A stretch of DNA of 64,000 nt from Cunninghamia lanceolata (Eukaryota > Streptophyta > Pinopsida > Cupressales > Cupressaceae), in contig BSBN01001017.1 of NCBI GenBank assembly GCA_027924645.1, positions 9,202,501-9,266,500 of the forward strand, read 5' to 3'. A model generated the notes under the pieces. The model was not told the DNA's origin, did no database searches, and saw nothing but the letters and a program-made list of their open reading frames with translations. The translations under genes were made by a program, and so were the position numbers. Below are positions 12,171 to 23,960 of the stretch, one piece after another (the first letter of the stretch is position 1; each line of letters opens with the position of its first letter).

Positions 12171-12543
12171 TTTATCTCCCTATCTCTCCCTTATCTCCCT
12201 ATATCTCTATCATTTGTCTACCTCTCAATCTCTCTCCATATCTCTTTGGACATCTTACTCTCTATCTCCCTATCTCTCCCCTCTATCTCCTTTATCTCTC
12301 CCTATCTGACTCCTCTAGATCTCTCTACCTATCTATCTTTCCCTATCTCCCTATCCCTTGCCTCTCTCTCCCCTATCATTCCTCTATCTCCCTATCTCTC
12401 TCCTCTATCTCTCCCTCACCCTTATCGATGAAGGAAATGAAAATAGGAAAACTAGGACTCTCTCTATCACCCTATCTCTCTCCTCTCTCTCCCCTCCATC
12501 ACCCTCTCTCCCTCTTCCTCCCTCTCCCTCTCCCTTATCAAAA
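12171..12543. repeat. CT-rich low-complexity tract
   Basis: Almost pure pyrimidine plus strand built from CTCTATCTCCCTATCTCTCC-like units, continuing the CT-rich interruptions seen in the telomere-like array. The Leu/Ser/Pro reading frames across it are artefacts of composition. Confidence 0.8.
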
Positions 12544-12734
12544 AAAACATGGAAAAAAGAAAACTAGGACATGCAAAGATGGGTGAGGATATAAATTGGG
12601 AGGATGAAATGGAAAAAAGATAAAACAAAATTTCATTGGATGGGAAGAATGATGAGGAGAGGTGGAAAATAGTAAAATAGGGAAAAATTGGTGGGATCTA
12701 AAGGGAAATTAGAAAGGAAAATGAAAACTAGAAG
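12544..12734. other. Purine-rich spacer
   Basis: An A/G-rich stretch with no repeat period that I can define. It joins the CT-rich tract to the GA-rich minisatellite, marking an abrupt strand switch of purine content from pyrimidine-rich to purine-rich on the plus strand. Confidence 0.5.
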
Positions 12735-13735
12735 GTAGATAGGTTAGAGAGAGAGAGAGTAGGAGGTAGAGAGGGGATGGAAGTAGACAGAGAGAAATGG
12801 TAGGAGGTATAGAGGGGAGGGAAGAAGAGAGTGAGAGAGAGGGTTGAAGGTAGAAAGGTGAGGGAAGTAGAGACTGAGAGAGAGGGTAGGAGGTAGAGAG
12901 GGGAGGGATGTAGAGACTAAGAGAGAGGGTAGGAGGTAGAGAGGGGAGGGAAGAAGAGAGTGAGAGAGAGGGTAGGAGATAGAGATCCCAGGAGGGAAGT
13001 AGAGAGTGAGAGAGAGGGTAGGATGTAGAGAGGGGAGGGAAGTAGAGAGTGTTAGAGAGGGTAGGAGGTAGAGAGGGGAGGTAAGTAGAGAGTGAGAGAT
13101 AGGGTAGGAGGTAGAGAGTGGAGTGAAGTAGAGAGTGAGAGAGAGGGTAGGAGGTAGAAAGGGGAGGGAAGAAGAGAGTGAGAGAGAGGGTGGGAGGTAG
13201 AGAGGGGAGGGAAGTAGATAGTGAGAGAGATGGTAGGAGGTAGGGAGGGGAGGGAAGAAGAGAGTGAGAGAGGGTAGGAGGTAGAGAGGGGAGCAAAGTA
13301 GAGAGTGAGAGAGAGGGTGGGAGGTAGAGAGGGGAGGGAAGTAGAGAGTGAGAGAGGGGATGGAAGTAGAGAGTGAGAGAGAAGGAAGGAGGTAGAAAGG
13401 GGAGGGAAGTAGAGAGTGAGAGAGAAGGTAGGAGGTAGAGAGGGGAGGGAAGAAGAGAGTGAGGGTAGGAGGTAGAGAAGGGAAAAAAGTAGAGAGTGAG
13501 AGAGAGGGTAGGAGATAGAGAGGGAAGGGAAGTAGAGACTGAGATAGAGGGTAGGAGGTAGAGAGGGGAGGGAAGTAGAGACTGAGAGAGAGGGTAGAAC
13601 GTAGAGAGGGGAGGGAAGTAGAGAGTGAGAGAGAGGATAGGATGTATAAATGGGAGGGAAGTAGAGAGTGAGAGAGAGAGAGAGAGAGAGAGGAGGGAAG
13701 TAGAGGTGAGAAAGAGAGACGAGGGGAGGGAGTGA
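12735..13735. repeat. GA-rich minisatellite, about 43-bp unit
   Basis: Roughly 23 tandem units of about 43 bp (GTAGGAGGTAGAGAGGGGAG then GGAAGTAGAGAGTGAGAGAG), with units shortened or fused in places. Long minus-strand Leu/Ser/Pro frames (12709-13296 and 12744-13745) only reflect the stop-free composition and are not genes. The unit is the near complement in composition of the CT tract at 12171-12543. Confidence 0.85.
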
Positions 13736-13749
13736 GATGTTTCATTTTA

Positions 13750-13829
13750 GCATAATGCGAGCATGTTATAACGTGCTCACATTATGTGAATGCACATAAA
13801 GTGAGCGTGTTATAACACACTCACATTAT
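13750..13829 (-). repeat. GCATTATAAC-type motif, right arm
   Basis: CATAATGCGAGCATGTTATAACG, CATTATGTG and GAGCGTGTTATAACACACTC occur within 80 bp and form local palindromes. Some match the reverse complement of the motif at 10984-11020, placing related inverted motifs on both sides of the 2.7-kb repeat block. Confidence 0.4.
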
Positions 13830-14191
13830 GATTTGCCTTGGTAAATTCCAAGCCTTAGGCTTGAATTTGCCTTGGGCTTCCAACCCAAAGGCTTGGACTG
13901 TGTTTAGGACATGCAAAGACGTGTTTTTCTAGATTGTAAAAAAAATCACATTATCTCGAGCATGCTCCGCATCAAATTTGCACTTTTTTCAATGACAAGT
14001 CAAAAAAATAGCACCATAATCTTAAGATCACTATTAGCTTTCTAGCCATATAATTTTTTTCATGTTTTGAGTATGTTAAGGATTTCATCTTTGTTAATGT
14101 ATCCATTTTTTGTCAAAAACTAGTGTCTGGTATTTTTGACTTTTTTTAACCATTCATCGAAATTTCATATAAATTTCATTTTTAGAAACTA
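13830..14191. other. AT-rich flank, nothing recognised
   Basis: This stretch reaches up to the target duplication of the next element. It contains a small imperfect repeat around TTGCCTTGG and AGGCTTG (13838-13900). No coding or RNA gene was seen. Confidence 0.4.
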
Positions 14192-14196
14192 GACTT

Positions 14197-15049
14197 TGTA
14201 ATCAAAATTTTTTGATAAAATGAAAATGATAAAACAATAAAAAGCATTACCTAATCCAAATCTTCAATACCTCAAATAGATCCATGCAAGATTGATAGAT
14301 AGATTGATCTGATATGTTGATTGCTCAATTCAGCAGCATAACATTGAGATGAAGATGATAGATGGAGGATAATGGATGAATGATGAATGATGTAAAGGCT
14401 CTAAAGATATTTCAGCAGCATGTAGATACTCAAGACTCAATGCATCACAAATTCGACAACATAAGGATACTTGAAGAATGTGGATCCTCAAATGGCTTGT
14501 GAGAGGGTAGATTTATAGTCAAGGATGGTTCAAATGGATGGTTGAGATCAAAAGGCTAATTGATTGACATAGATGGCTAGGATTGATTAGGATTCCCACT
14601 CTTCAAGGGAGTTGTCAATGTGACAAGTGAAAAGAGGATGATAAAGTTGATGTGTGATTGTATACACAAAAACTAGCTCATGTATGATCATGTACACAAA
14701 AAAGGATATTAAATGAAAGATGTACTACCACACATGATTCAATTGAGAGGTGGACAAGTGTTGGAATGTGGTGAGAGGTGAGGACTTAATTCAAATATTT
14801 TATTTGAAATAGTTGGGATATGTGAATGGAAATTAATTAAATAAATGGAATTTATTTAATTAATTGGCTAGGTGATTAGGATGGGATGGGATTATGATGG
14901 GAAATTAATTAAATAAATAAAATTTATTTAATTAATTGGCTAATGGATTAAGTGGGATTAGGAAAAAATGCTACATGATGTCTAGATAATGTATTTGACT
15001 AGATGTTGAAAGACATGGACAAATTTGGGGACAAATTTGGGTGACTACA
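14197..15049 (-). repeat. Left (3') LTR of the 11.5-kb element
   Basis: 853 bp, TGTAATC...CTACA, matching 24884-25706 nearly throughout. Both contain the direct repeats ATTAATTAAATAAATxxxAT and AATTTATTTAATTAATTGG, forming AT-rich hairpins near 14830-14935. It is followed by TTTTGCCCCTCTTTGAG, which on the minus strand is the polypurine tract. Confidence 0.85.
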
Positions 15050-15066
15050 TTTTGCCCCTCTTTGAG
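15050..15066 (-). other. Polypurine tract of the 11.5-kb element
   Basis: Minus strand CTCAAAGAGGGGCAAAA directly abuts the 3' LTR. This is the plus-strand primer site in reverse transcription and fixes the element on the minus strand. Confidence 0.7.
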
Positions 15067-17981
15067 ATGATGTTCGAGATGATGAGATTTATGTCGAGTA
15101 ACATCATTTCAAAGAAGTTAAGGTATGGATATGGGAAGAGGATAGGGATGAAATGGGATGATAGGATGAGGATGGAAAAATAGGATGAGGATGCCCCCTC
15201 GAGAGGATAGGCGGGTTGGACAAACATGGGTAGGCTCTCGAAATGAAAGGGATTGGATTGGTAAAGGAAGAAAGGTAAGGGAATGGATAGAAGAAATGAA
15301 TGATCTGTTATGCTACAATGAAGTGAGAAACCATGGTGTTTGATATAGCACTAGACATTATGCACCAAGGTATAAGGACCAGGGTGACGATGTGTCTTGT
15401 GGACTCAGCATAATACAACCTTGTCTAACATATGAGGAAGTGAATGTAGAGCATTAAAGTCCTAATGCACAAAGGTATGATGTGACCTTAGATGTAAAGG
15501 ATAATGCAAAAGGCTATTCCAACATACACAAGATATGATTATTAGCTGGAATGATACTGATGTGATACAAATGCAAGATAAAATGATAAGACACACAAGA
15601 AAGCAAGCAAGCATGCACAAATGATTCAAAAAACAAAGGTATTGCCCCTGTCAAGTTGTAAACTAATGATTAATTGATTGATTGATGATGATTAATGGTA
15701 ATGATAGTGTTGTCTTTGAGGGGAATGATATATCCCATTGATAATGATGATGATTGATTTATTTATTTAGTATACGACAAGATTAAGATCAAGACCATTG
15801 ATGGCGATTGGATAATTTGGCACAATTGATTAACTTGATTGGTTGGATTAAGGATGACTTGTGTTTGGATCATTGCTTGGATTGACTGGATAAGGATGAG
15901 TGGATTGATTTGATGGATTTGAAGGATGATGAATTGGGAAGTTGATTTGATTTGAAGTGACAGATAGATGATAGAAGAAGGTGAGAGATGGATGAAGATG
16001 ATGATTGATGAAGATTAGAAGAAGGATGAAAGAAGGAAGTGGTCTATCGCCTATGCCTGAATTTGGGTACTTCCTTCATATCCCAAATTGCCTACATACC
16101 TTGTATCCATGAGATCAAGGCACTTAATGATACAGATGAGATGTAGTTATGATGATATTTTATTAATGGTGATGATAAAAATGGATGGATTGATTGGGTT
16201 ATAGATTGATTGGGATTGATTGGATGTTTGATGATATATGATGTTATTGATGGGATGATATGGATTGGATTGATGTGATTTTGATTGATTGATAAATTGG
16301 CTTGATTTGATAATTTGATTTGATTTGTTTTGATGGATTATTTTATGATTGATCTTATTGCTTGGATGTTCTTATTGGATTTTTTTGTATTTTTGGAATG
16401 TTTTGATTTTTTTGGATTTTTGAAATATTTTGATTTTTGTGTTTTTGGAATATTTTGATTTTTTTAGATTTTTGGGATATTTTGAAATGTCAATGGATTT
16501 TCAATTTGGGTAGCCTTTATGCTTGATACCAATGACAAGGGAAAAACCAAGTCTAGGTACAAGGGATGGATAAAAGGATGAGTGATAGTAAATGGGATGG
16601 AAGGCTCATGATATATGGATGAGATGGAAGACTCGTGATAGATGGATAGATACAAAGATAGGTTATAGTGGATGGATGGAAAACTCATGATAAATGGATA
16701 GATACAAGGATAGGTTATAGTGGATGGATGGAAAGCTCATGATAAATGGATGGATGTATGCCTCATAATGGAGATAGGATGTGATCTCTAAAGACTATGT
16801 CACATAGGAATAACATGTCCTATTCTAGGTAGTAAACTTAGGATTTTTACATGACAAGGCTTATGATAGGTGGATAATGATAGGATTGTTTGGAAATGGT
16901 GAGGTATATTAAGAAATATCCAAAGCATATTTCAACATTTTTTCCTCAATCTTTATCAAGATTAAAAGGAAAAAGTTAGGATGGATGGACTCAATAGGAT
17001 AAGGTATATATAGGTGTAATCATGGAGAAGGATGGTAGGATAGGATATGATAGGATGGGAAATGATAGGTTGGAAATGATAATATGGATGAGACAATGTG
17101 TCCCCAAGTGTAAGTGACATAGAAGATCAACCTACACATGATGCATGTTTGGCAGGTTTTCATCATGGTACTTATCCAAGGCACTTGTTTACCAGGTTTT
17201 CACCATTGAACAAAGGGATTTCTCTTTACTATTTTTTTTTTTTGTGTAACATGACATTTACACATGGCGCCTGTGAGTAGGTTTGCACCATGGTAATGGA
17301 TAGGAGGGACTCAAGTATCTAATGCTATGAAAGGCGATAGTGTCCCATGAGAGAGTGATGTTGTCACATGGATAATGTCAAATGTGCTCATAAATGTTGG
17401 TAAGGGTTTGTCTAGAGTGGAGATGGATTAGGTGGATAGTGGATTATGATGTGGATTATGTAAGATTCATGCAAGGATGCATGGACGGGGGATAGTGGAC
17501 TATGACAGGGATTATGTAGTGAAGATAATGGATTATGTAGGGAAAGATAGTGGATTATGATGTGGATTATGTCAGACTTAATCACTGATGAATAGGTGAA
17601 AGACTTATGAGAAAACATGGACCATAGGAAGGTGATGGGGAAGATATGTAGGATAGTGGATGAAAGTTGGGGAGATGGAGGTATGTGGAAATGTTGTGGA
17701 ATGGAAGGGAACCATGACCAACGGTTGCACACACCATGATAAACATTGAAGATTTTTATGGGAAGGTGGTGTAGGAAGCAATGGAGGTGTTTGCTTAGGA
17801 GATGGGTGATGGAGGAATTTAGGTACCCACATAGACTTAGTATTTTTATGATTTTTTCTTGAATTGTGGGATGGAGGAACTTAAAACTTTTGGATGGAAT
17901 GGCAATTTGGGTGGAAGGGAATAGTTGGGAATTTTGAGATGTGGATGCTCCATTTGACTTGATGGATTTTTTCTTAGGGAC
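15067..17981. other. Non-coding 3' interior, GAT/GGAT-rich
   Basis: About 2.9 kb between the polypurine tract and the end of gag. It is rich in GATTGATT, GATGGATGG and TTTTTGGA simple motifs (15650-16800), with a 52-bp near-repeat at about 16640-16740 (GATGGATAGATACAAGGATAGG). Where an autonomous gypsy element would carry pol, I find no protease, reverse transcriptase or integrase motif on either strand. Confidence 0.5.
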
Positions 17982-20900
17982 TCAAACCATTTTAGTTTTT
18001 AACTTTTGTTTTGAAGGTATGGGCTTAGATAGATTTTTGGATGGATTTTGCTTTGACTCTTTGCATTGATGCTCTAAGTCATGAGGATCTTTAGGATTTT
18101 TTATAGGACTTTTGGCTTTATAAGTAGAGGCATCCAAATTTGTACTTTTGAATCCCATGGATTTGGTGGAAGCGAGGTTGGTGGAATGAGTGGAAGCTTC
18201 ATGTTTAGACAATGCGTACATTTGTTGGTCATGATTAGGATTTTTAGGGAAGTTATAGATAAGTGGATAATTAGGCATTGGTAGAAGTGGAGGTAAATTG
18301 GATGGAAGGATATTAGGAGTTGGAAGGACTAGAGGTGAATTGGATGGTGGAAGGTGTATGGTCACATGCTTTTGACATTTGTAGGATGATGGAGGTGGAA
18401 TGGCCACATATGTTTTGGGTATATGATATGGCTTTTTATGGAAAGTGGACTCATGATGCATGGAGGAAGTACCAACATCTTTAGATTGTTTACCTTGGGG
18501 TGTATATCCAAGGCCATATGAGTGTGGAGGAACCTTGACATGGATTGGCTCCAAAATACCTTGTTCATGAAGGCCTAATCCTTTACCTTGGTAGTTCATG
18601 TGTTTGGAGGATGTGATAGACAATGGGACTTGGTGTAGTTTGAACACTAGACTTGAGTATGTTATTGGATGGAGAAGGTGAAGTGGAGGACAAAGGTTGG
18701 TGTTGTCCTAGGGAGGAACATTCATGGATAAAGGTGGATAGACCAAGGGGATATGTTGGTGGACTTGAAGTGGGTTGATGGTGGATGAGGAAGGATCATT
18801 AGGATCTTGACTAGCATTGTGTTCACTAAGATCCAAGCTATTGGTTTGATCTTCTATGCTTTCTTGAGGGACAAGTGTCTCATCAAGGGAGCCAGATATT
18901 TGTGGATCATGGATAGGACTAGATGGAGGATGGATAGGAGCAATTTGGATATCTTTCTCATGGATGGCTATGTGAATAGGCATAGAATCAAGGTGCTCAT
19001 GGATAGGTTCTTCATCATAGGTATCATCTTGATCATGGATTGCATAAAGTTTGGCTAAGAGGATCATCATGCTTTTTCATGATCATATATGGAACCTTGA
19101 TCATAAATGTGAGCATAAATAGAATTAAGTGGGCTATGAATGGGATAAATTTTCTCATAAATAGGGTCATGATCATAAATAAAATCTTGATTATAGGAAA
19201 TGTATAGGTCATGGATGAGTTGAACTTAGAGGTTCTTTGATCTTGATTTGGATGAAGGATTGATGTTTCCACATGCTTTGGATTATGTTCTTGATATAGC
19301 TCTTGATTTTCTTGAATGGAAGGGGATGACTCTTGGATGGACTTGACATGCTCTTGAGGGTCAACAACATGAAGGTATGATGTGTCTTGACTTGGGTTTA
19401 TGATAGGAGGTTCATGAATAGGCTTGATGGTTTGTGGGTCATATGATGGGCTTGAAGGGCTAGGCATGTTAATGGAGGGCTCTAGAAGAGGCTCAAGGAT
19501 GGGTGTTTGACATGGGGGTGTTCTGTCCCTTGCTAGTATCCATTGGATCACATCCTTTGCAAGTCTATGGGTGTAAGGACAATATAGTGGATGGATGATA
19601 AGGGTAGAAGGTGTTGTAGGATTAGGATTTGGACTTATTGGAGGGATAATGGTATTGGACATATTAGGATTTGGATTGGATGGAGGGATAGTAGGATTGG
19701 ATGGATTAGGATTAGGATTGGGCACAATCTTACCACAATCTATGAGGTTTTTGATCAATCTCTTAAGTGTGGCACATTTGAGTGTCATGTGGACCTTAGC
19801 CCTATGGTATGCACAATAATGGTTTTCATTATACCAATGGGGTTTAATGTAGATTTATTTAAAGGGTTCTATCAGTGGAAGCTCAATCAAATTTTCTTGG
19901 ACCAATTGTTATATAGTTATCTCCAATGGATCTTTTTGTGGGAGATTGGGAGAGCATGATGATGAAGGGAATGAAGGGCTTGATGGATTAGAAGGTTGGT
20001 GGATCAATGGACTAGGATTGGGATCACATGGTGATGTCAAGATAGGACTAGTTGGCTCATGTGTTGGCATGTGATTGGATGGTGGAGGTGACTCATAGGA
20101 TGCATTGGCTAGATTGGTATCTCCCTTGTCAAAGGTTATTAGGTCTTGCTCCAAATGTGGACTTAAGGACACTTGATTTATGTACAAGGGGCCTCTTGGA
20201 ATTGGATGCGCTTCTTGTTACAAAGGTGAAATTATGTCTATCAACGGTGCTTGATGGTCTTGGTGATTATGTGAAATGGTGGGATATGTAGATAAAAGGT
20301 CTTGGGGTATGGATTGATGTGGATGGTTGTTGATATTGGAAGAAGTGGGGTATGGTAATGTAGAATTGATATGATAGATGGATGAAGTGGGTTGATATGA
20401 AGTAGGATAAGTTGATGTGGAATGAACTTGATATATAGATGGATTAGATTGGTATGAAGTGGGATAAGTTGATGTGGCATTGAGTTGATGTATGGATCGA
20501 TTAGATTGGTATGAAGTTGAGGGGGGTGACACATATAATTGATATGGAATTTGTTAAGGTTGGGATGGTGTTTGGACTTGTTGTTGTGATATGAATTGTT
20601 GTTATTGGTGAATGTGTTGATGTGATGAGGATGGAGGGGTTGCATAGGATAATGGTTGTTGAGATATGGATTGATATGGATAAGGGTTGACATTGGAAGG
20701 GTTTTGATAGGTTGATGAAGGATTGATGTGATATGTGGATGTATGAGCTTGATATGATGATGTGGATGATACATGGGATTGAGATGGAGGTTTTTGATGG
20801 TGAATGGATAGAGGATGATGTGCTTTTTGGGTTTGACAAGTGGCGATGAGGTGTTGGGCTTGTGCTATGAGTTGTCACATTTGAGATGATTGGCTTGTTT

Positions 20901-21078
20901 GAAATTTTTGGATCATGTCATCGATGTCTTGAATGGTTTGTTGGATTAGAGGTGGTTGGTTTGCTTGAGCTTGGTGAAGTAGGTGAATGAGATCTTGTGC
21001 TAGGTCTTCTAATGTTGTCATTGTTGGAAACATGGTTGTCGTTGCACCAAAAGGTCGACCTGTTAATGCCTGATACAA
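17982..21078 (-). pseudogene. Gag-like polyprotein, Gln/Pro-rich, with CCHC-type knuckle
   Basis: One minus-strand frame runs from about 21078 to 19033 with in-frame stops, then shifts frame for 19070-17982. The N-terminal part is helical and Gln-rich (LIHLLHQAQANQPPLIQQTI), then comes a long Ser/Tyr/His/Pro repeat zone with YPTSYQSNPSIYQ-like units (20530-20250), then YNENHYCAYHRAKVHMTLKC (C-x2-H-x4-H-x4-C, about 19810-19760) followed by LKRLIKNLIDCGKI, the usual context of a gypsy gag knuckle. After it come Asn/Pro repeats (PNPNPNPSNP) and a long Pro/His/Ser tail. Most stops between 20900 and 19850 are TAA where neighbouring codons are CAA. The first codons before about 21022 derive from an inserted TRIM, so the true start is lost or lies upstream of 21354. 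Confidence 0.7.
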
Positions 21079-21157
21079 TTGCTAGAGTTAATGAATCCAT
21101 GGGAGGTGGTTAAGCCATGTCATGAATCCTGCGAGAGATGTTGGCTCACTACCAACA
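21022..21157 (-). repeat. TRIM left LTR, 136 bp
   Basis: Terminal inverted ends TGTTGG and CCAACA; about 90 percent like the partner by eye (for example GGTCGACCTGTTAATGCC against GATCGACCTATTAATGCC). Confidence 0.9.
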
Positions 21158-21202
21158 ATCCCCCTAGCATCACTCGTGGGGGAGATTCAAACCTAGAACC
21201 TT

Positions 21203-21216
21203 TGGCTCTGATACCA
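21203..21216 (-). other. TRIM primer-binding site
   Basis: Minus strand TGGTATCAGAGCCA, complementary to the 3' end of plant initiator tRNA-Met. Confidence 0.85.
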
Positions 21217-21218
21217 AT

Positions 21219-21354
21219 TGTTGGAAACATAGTTGCCATTGCACCAAAAGATCGACCTATTAATGCCTGATATAACCTCCAGAGTTAATGAATCCATAGG
21301 AGGTGGTTAAGCCATGTCACGAATCCTGCGAGAGATGTTGGCTCACTTCCAACA
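21219..21354 (-). repeat. TRIM right LTR, 136 bp
   Basis: Same length and ends as the partner LTR. The adjacent primer-binding site on the minus strand begins 2 nt away, at 21216. Confidence 0.9.
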
Positions 21355-23090
21355 ATCATATTTTCACACATTTGTTTAAGGATTAAGTCCCTTTTGGCAA
21401 GTGTTTGATTAGGATTTGAATGATGATGTGGAAGTGATTAGGATAGTGATTGCTTGGATGACTAGGATGATTTGGCTTGGGATGATTGGGTGATGTGGTT
21501 AGGATAGTGATTTCTTGGATGACTAGGATGATGTGATTAGGATGAAGGTGACTAGGATGATTTGGCTTGGGATGATTAGGTGATGCGTAATGATTAGGAA
21601 TGTGTATGGATGTGACTAGGATATGTTTAGGATGAAATTGATTTGGATATGATTACAATATGATGTGGAATAACAAGATTGGATGATGTGGATAAAATTG
21701 AGTTGGATATGATGTGTAGGATGACTCGTTTATGTGTTTGGTGTTTATAGCTTGATTTGGAAATGTTCAAACAAATGATTATGGATGTACACACATGCAT
21801 CACTCATGCAAGATAGATAAGTAAGTTTGACTTTGAAAATGAAATGTGATTATTATTAAGAAAGAACTTGAAGAAGACACATCAACAAGCCCTAAGACTA
21901 GTCAAGAGGGTATGGCCAATTAGGTCTTAGGCTAGATTGTACAAGGTTGACTAGGGAATGCAATGAAAATGAAATCCTACCACACAGCCGGGAGAAAGAG
22001 GTAACCCACCCTTCACCTTCACTTCCCAAAGGTATAAAGTTCTTTGGGGCTTAGCCAAGAGTGACAAGATTTCAACTCCCAAAGGAGGGTGTCTTTTGAT
22101 TCAACCTCAGTTGAGGTCATCCCTTGGAGTGGTGTGTCTCCAATCAGGCCTCCTATGAAGGGTATGACAAAAGAAAACCAAGTGAGCTATCACTTGATTC
22201 ACACTCGCAGTTGTTAATTAACCCTTAGAAAATGAGATGTATGATCAAACAATTCAAGCACTTGTTCATTTTAGATCCAAAGCCAAATGTGTAGGAAGAC
22301 ACTTGTTTGTTTTAACCCAATTTCAATGATGTGATAGCAAACAATGTTCATTTTAAGCCCACAATCCAATCTGTTTTCAAATAATGATTAAGAGATGAAA
22401 GATGAAATGAGTGCACCTGATCATTTTTATTTTTTCCACTTGCTATTGTGACTGATCCAAATGTTGCTCCATCTCGTTTGATTCACCTACAAGTCACAAA
22501 ATTGAAAAATAACCAAGTAAACTTGCACATGAAAGTGATATGTGAAAAATGAAGTATCTAATAAAAACTAATTAAGATGAGTAGATATAGAAAAATAAAT
22601 TACATAATCAAAAAATTTAGGAAATTTCATGCACTTTCAAAAAAAAATCGTCAAAATTTGATCAATTTTGCTCAAGATATGCTTGTTTGAAGTTTAAAAG
22701 AAGCTAAACTTTGACTAATAAAAAAGGCTGGAAAATGACACATTCACCTGATAAAAGTTGCACCATTACGAAGCTTATCCTATCATGTTTCCAACGAGTA
22801 TTTGTGTGCATGATTTGGACCTGTTTTGACCAAGTTATGATAAAAAGAAAAAAAATTGCTCTCCTAGGGCATGTAGGAGACAAGAGATAACTTGATTTGT
22901 TAAGTTGACCACCAGTGGTTAGGTTGAAAGTGTTCACATAGTCATAGTTTTTGTGCCTAGTGGTCAGAGTTCAAGGTTAGGGCTTAAATTAGCCCCTGGT
23001 CATTTATATGAACAGAGGCAAAACTTAAGAAAAAAATAAAAAAGGAAAATGAAAATTAGCTTCCCCCCTACACTTGGTCATAGATGTGAT
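21355..23090. other. Leader of the 11.5-kb element, no gene seen
   Basis: The 5' untranslated interior of the host element (minus orientation). It contains GATTAGGATGATxTGG-type repeats at 21410-21610 and no conserved protein motif. A 77-codon minus-strand frame at 22704-22937 has no recognisable domain. Confidence 0.45.
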
Positions 23091-23960
23091 CGAGTACTCC
23101 AATATCTACCCACCAATCACCAAATAAATATCAAATTAGAAGATCTGGCATGGTCAAATAAAATGTTAGTAGTCTGCCATAAACTGTTGGCAAGGGTTAA
23201 AGGTGACTGGTCAAGGGCATAGGCTGTGACTGCCTACCATTATGGCCGGAGACTGTGGGGACCAAACACTCGGCGGTTAAGTGTTAGCGGGAAACACTAA
23301 ACACTGCAGATTAACTATTGGGTTGTTGGCTGTATTTTAAATAATGGAAACACTTTTTCCTTTCATACCTGCAAAATAACCACAGCTCACATTTATGTTA
23401 TCGCAGATTGTGACTGTAACCATTAATTATAAAAGTGACCATAAATTGTGACTGTGACTATTTTAAGACTTTGATGAGAGTGGTGACCGCGAGGGTTAGA
23501 AAACTATAGATGGCTCAAGGGATACGAGTACTCCAATATCTACCCACCAATCATCAAATAAATATCAAATTAGAAGATCTGGCATGGTCAAATTAAATGT
23601 TAGTAGTCTGCCATAAACTGCTGGCAAGGGTTAAAGGTGACCAGTCGAGAGCATAGGCTATGACTGCCTACCATTATGGCCGAAGACTGTGGGGACCAAA
23701 CACTCAGTGGTTAAGTGTTAGCAGGAAACACTAAACACTGCGGGTTAACTATTGGGTTGTTGACTACATTTTAAATAATGGAAATACTTTTTCCTTTCAT
23801 ACCTGCAAAATAACCACAGCTCACATTTATGCTATCACAAATTGTGACTATAACCGTTAATTGTAACAGTGACCGTAAATTGTGGCTACGACTATTTTAT
23901 GACTTTGATGAGAGTGGTGACCGCGATGGTTAGGAAACTGTAGATAGCTCAAGGGATACA
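23091..23960. repeat. 434-bp tandem duplication in the leader
   Basis: Unit 1 (23091-23524) and unit 2 (23525 to about 23960) both run from CGAGTACTCCAATATCTACC to GCTCAAGGGATAC and match closely, with mostly C/T and G/A differences. The exact head-to-tail junction within AAGGGATACGAGTACTCC shows a true tandem event. It lies between the primer-binding site and gag. Confidence 0.85.

Larger units (their letters stand above)
21022..21354 (-). mobile_element. TRIM (miniature LTR retrotransposon), 333 bp
   Basis: Two 136-bp LTRs (21022-21157 and 21219-21354), each starting TGTTGGAAACA and ending CCAACA, enclose a 61-bp interior. The interior has a minus-strand primer-binding site TGGTATCAGAGCC against the right LTR (initiator tRNA-Met type) and a GCTAGGGGGAT polypurine tract against the left LTR. 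The flanks GTCAT and ATCAT fit a 5-bp target duplication with one change. There is no coding capacity. It lies in the 5' part of the host element's gag. Confidence 0.9.

Noticed and set aside
12246..12567. Plus-strand Ser/Leu/Pro frames of 60-70 codons
   Set aside because: They are products of the CT-rich tract with no conserved content.
12709..13745. Long minus-strand Leu/Ser/Pro open frames of 195 and 333 codons
   Set aside because: They lie wholly in the GA-rich minisatellite; absence of stops follows from composition and both frames overlap each other.
20241..20878. His/Pro/Ser-rich minus-strand frames in alternative phases
   Set aside because: They are shadows of the Gln/Pro-rich gag read in other frames; the gag frame aligns better with the knuckle-containing part.
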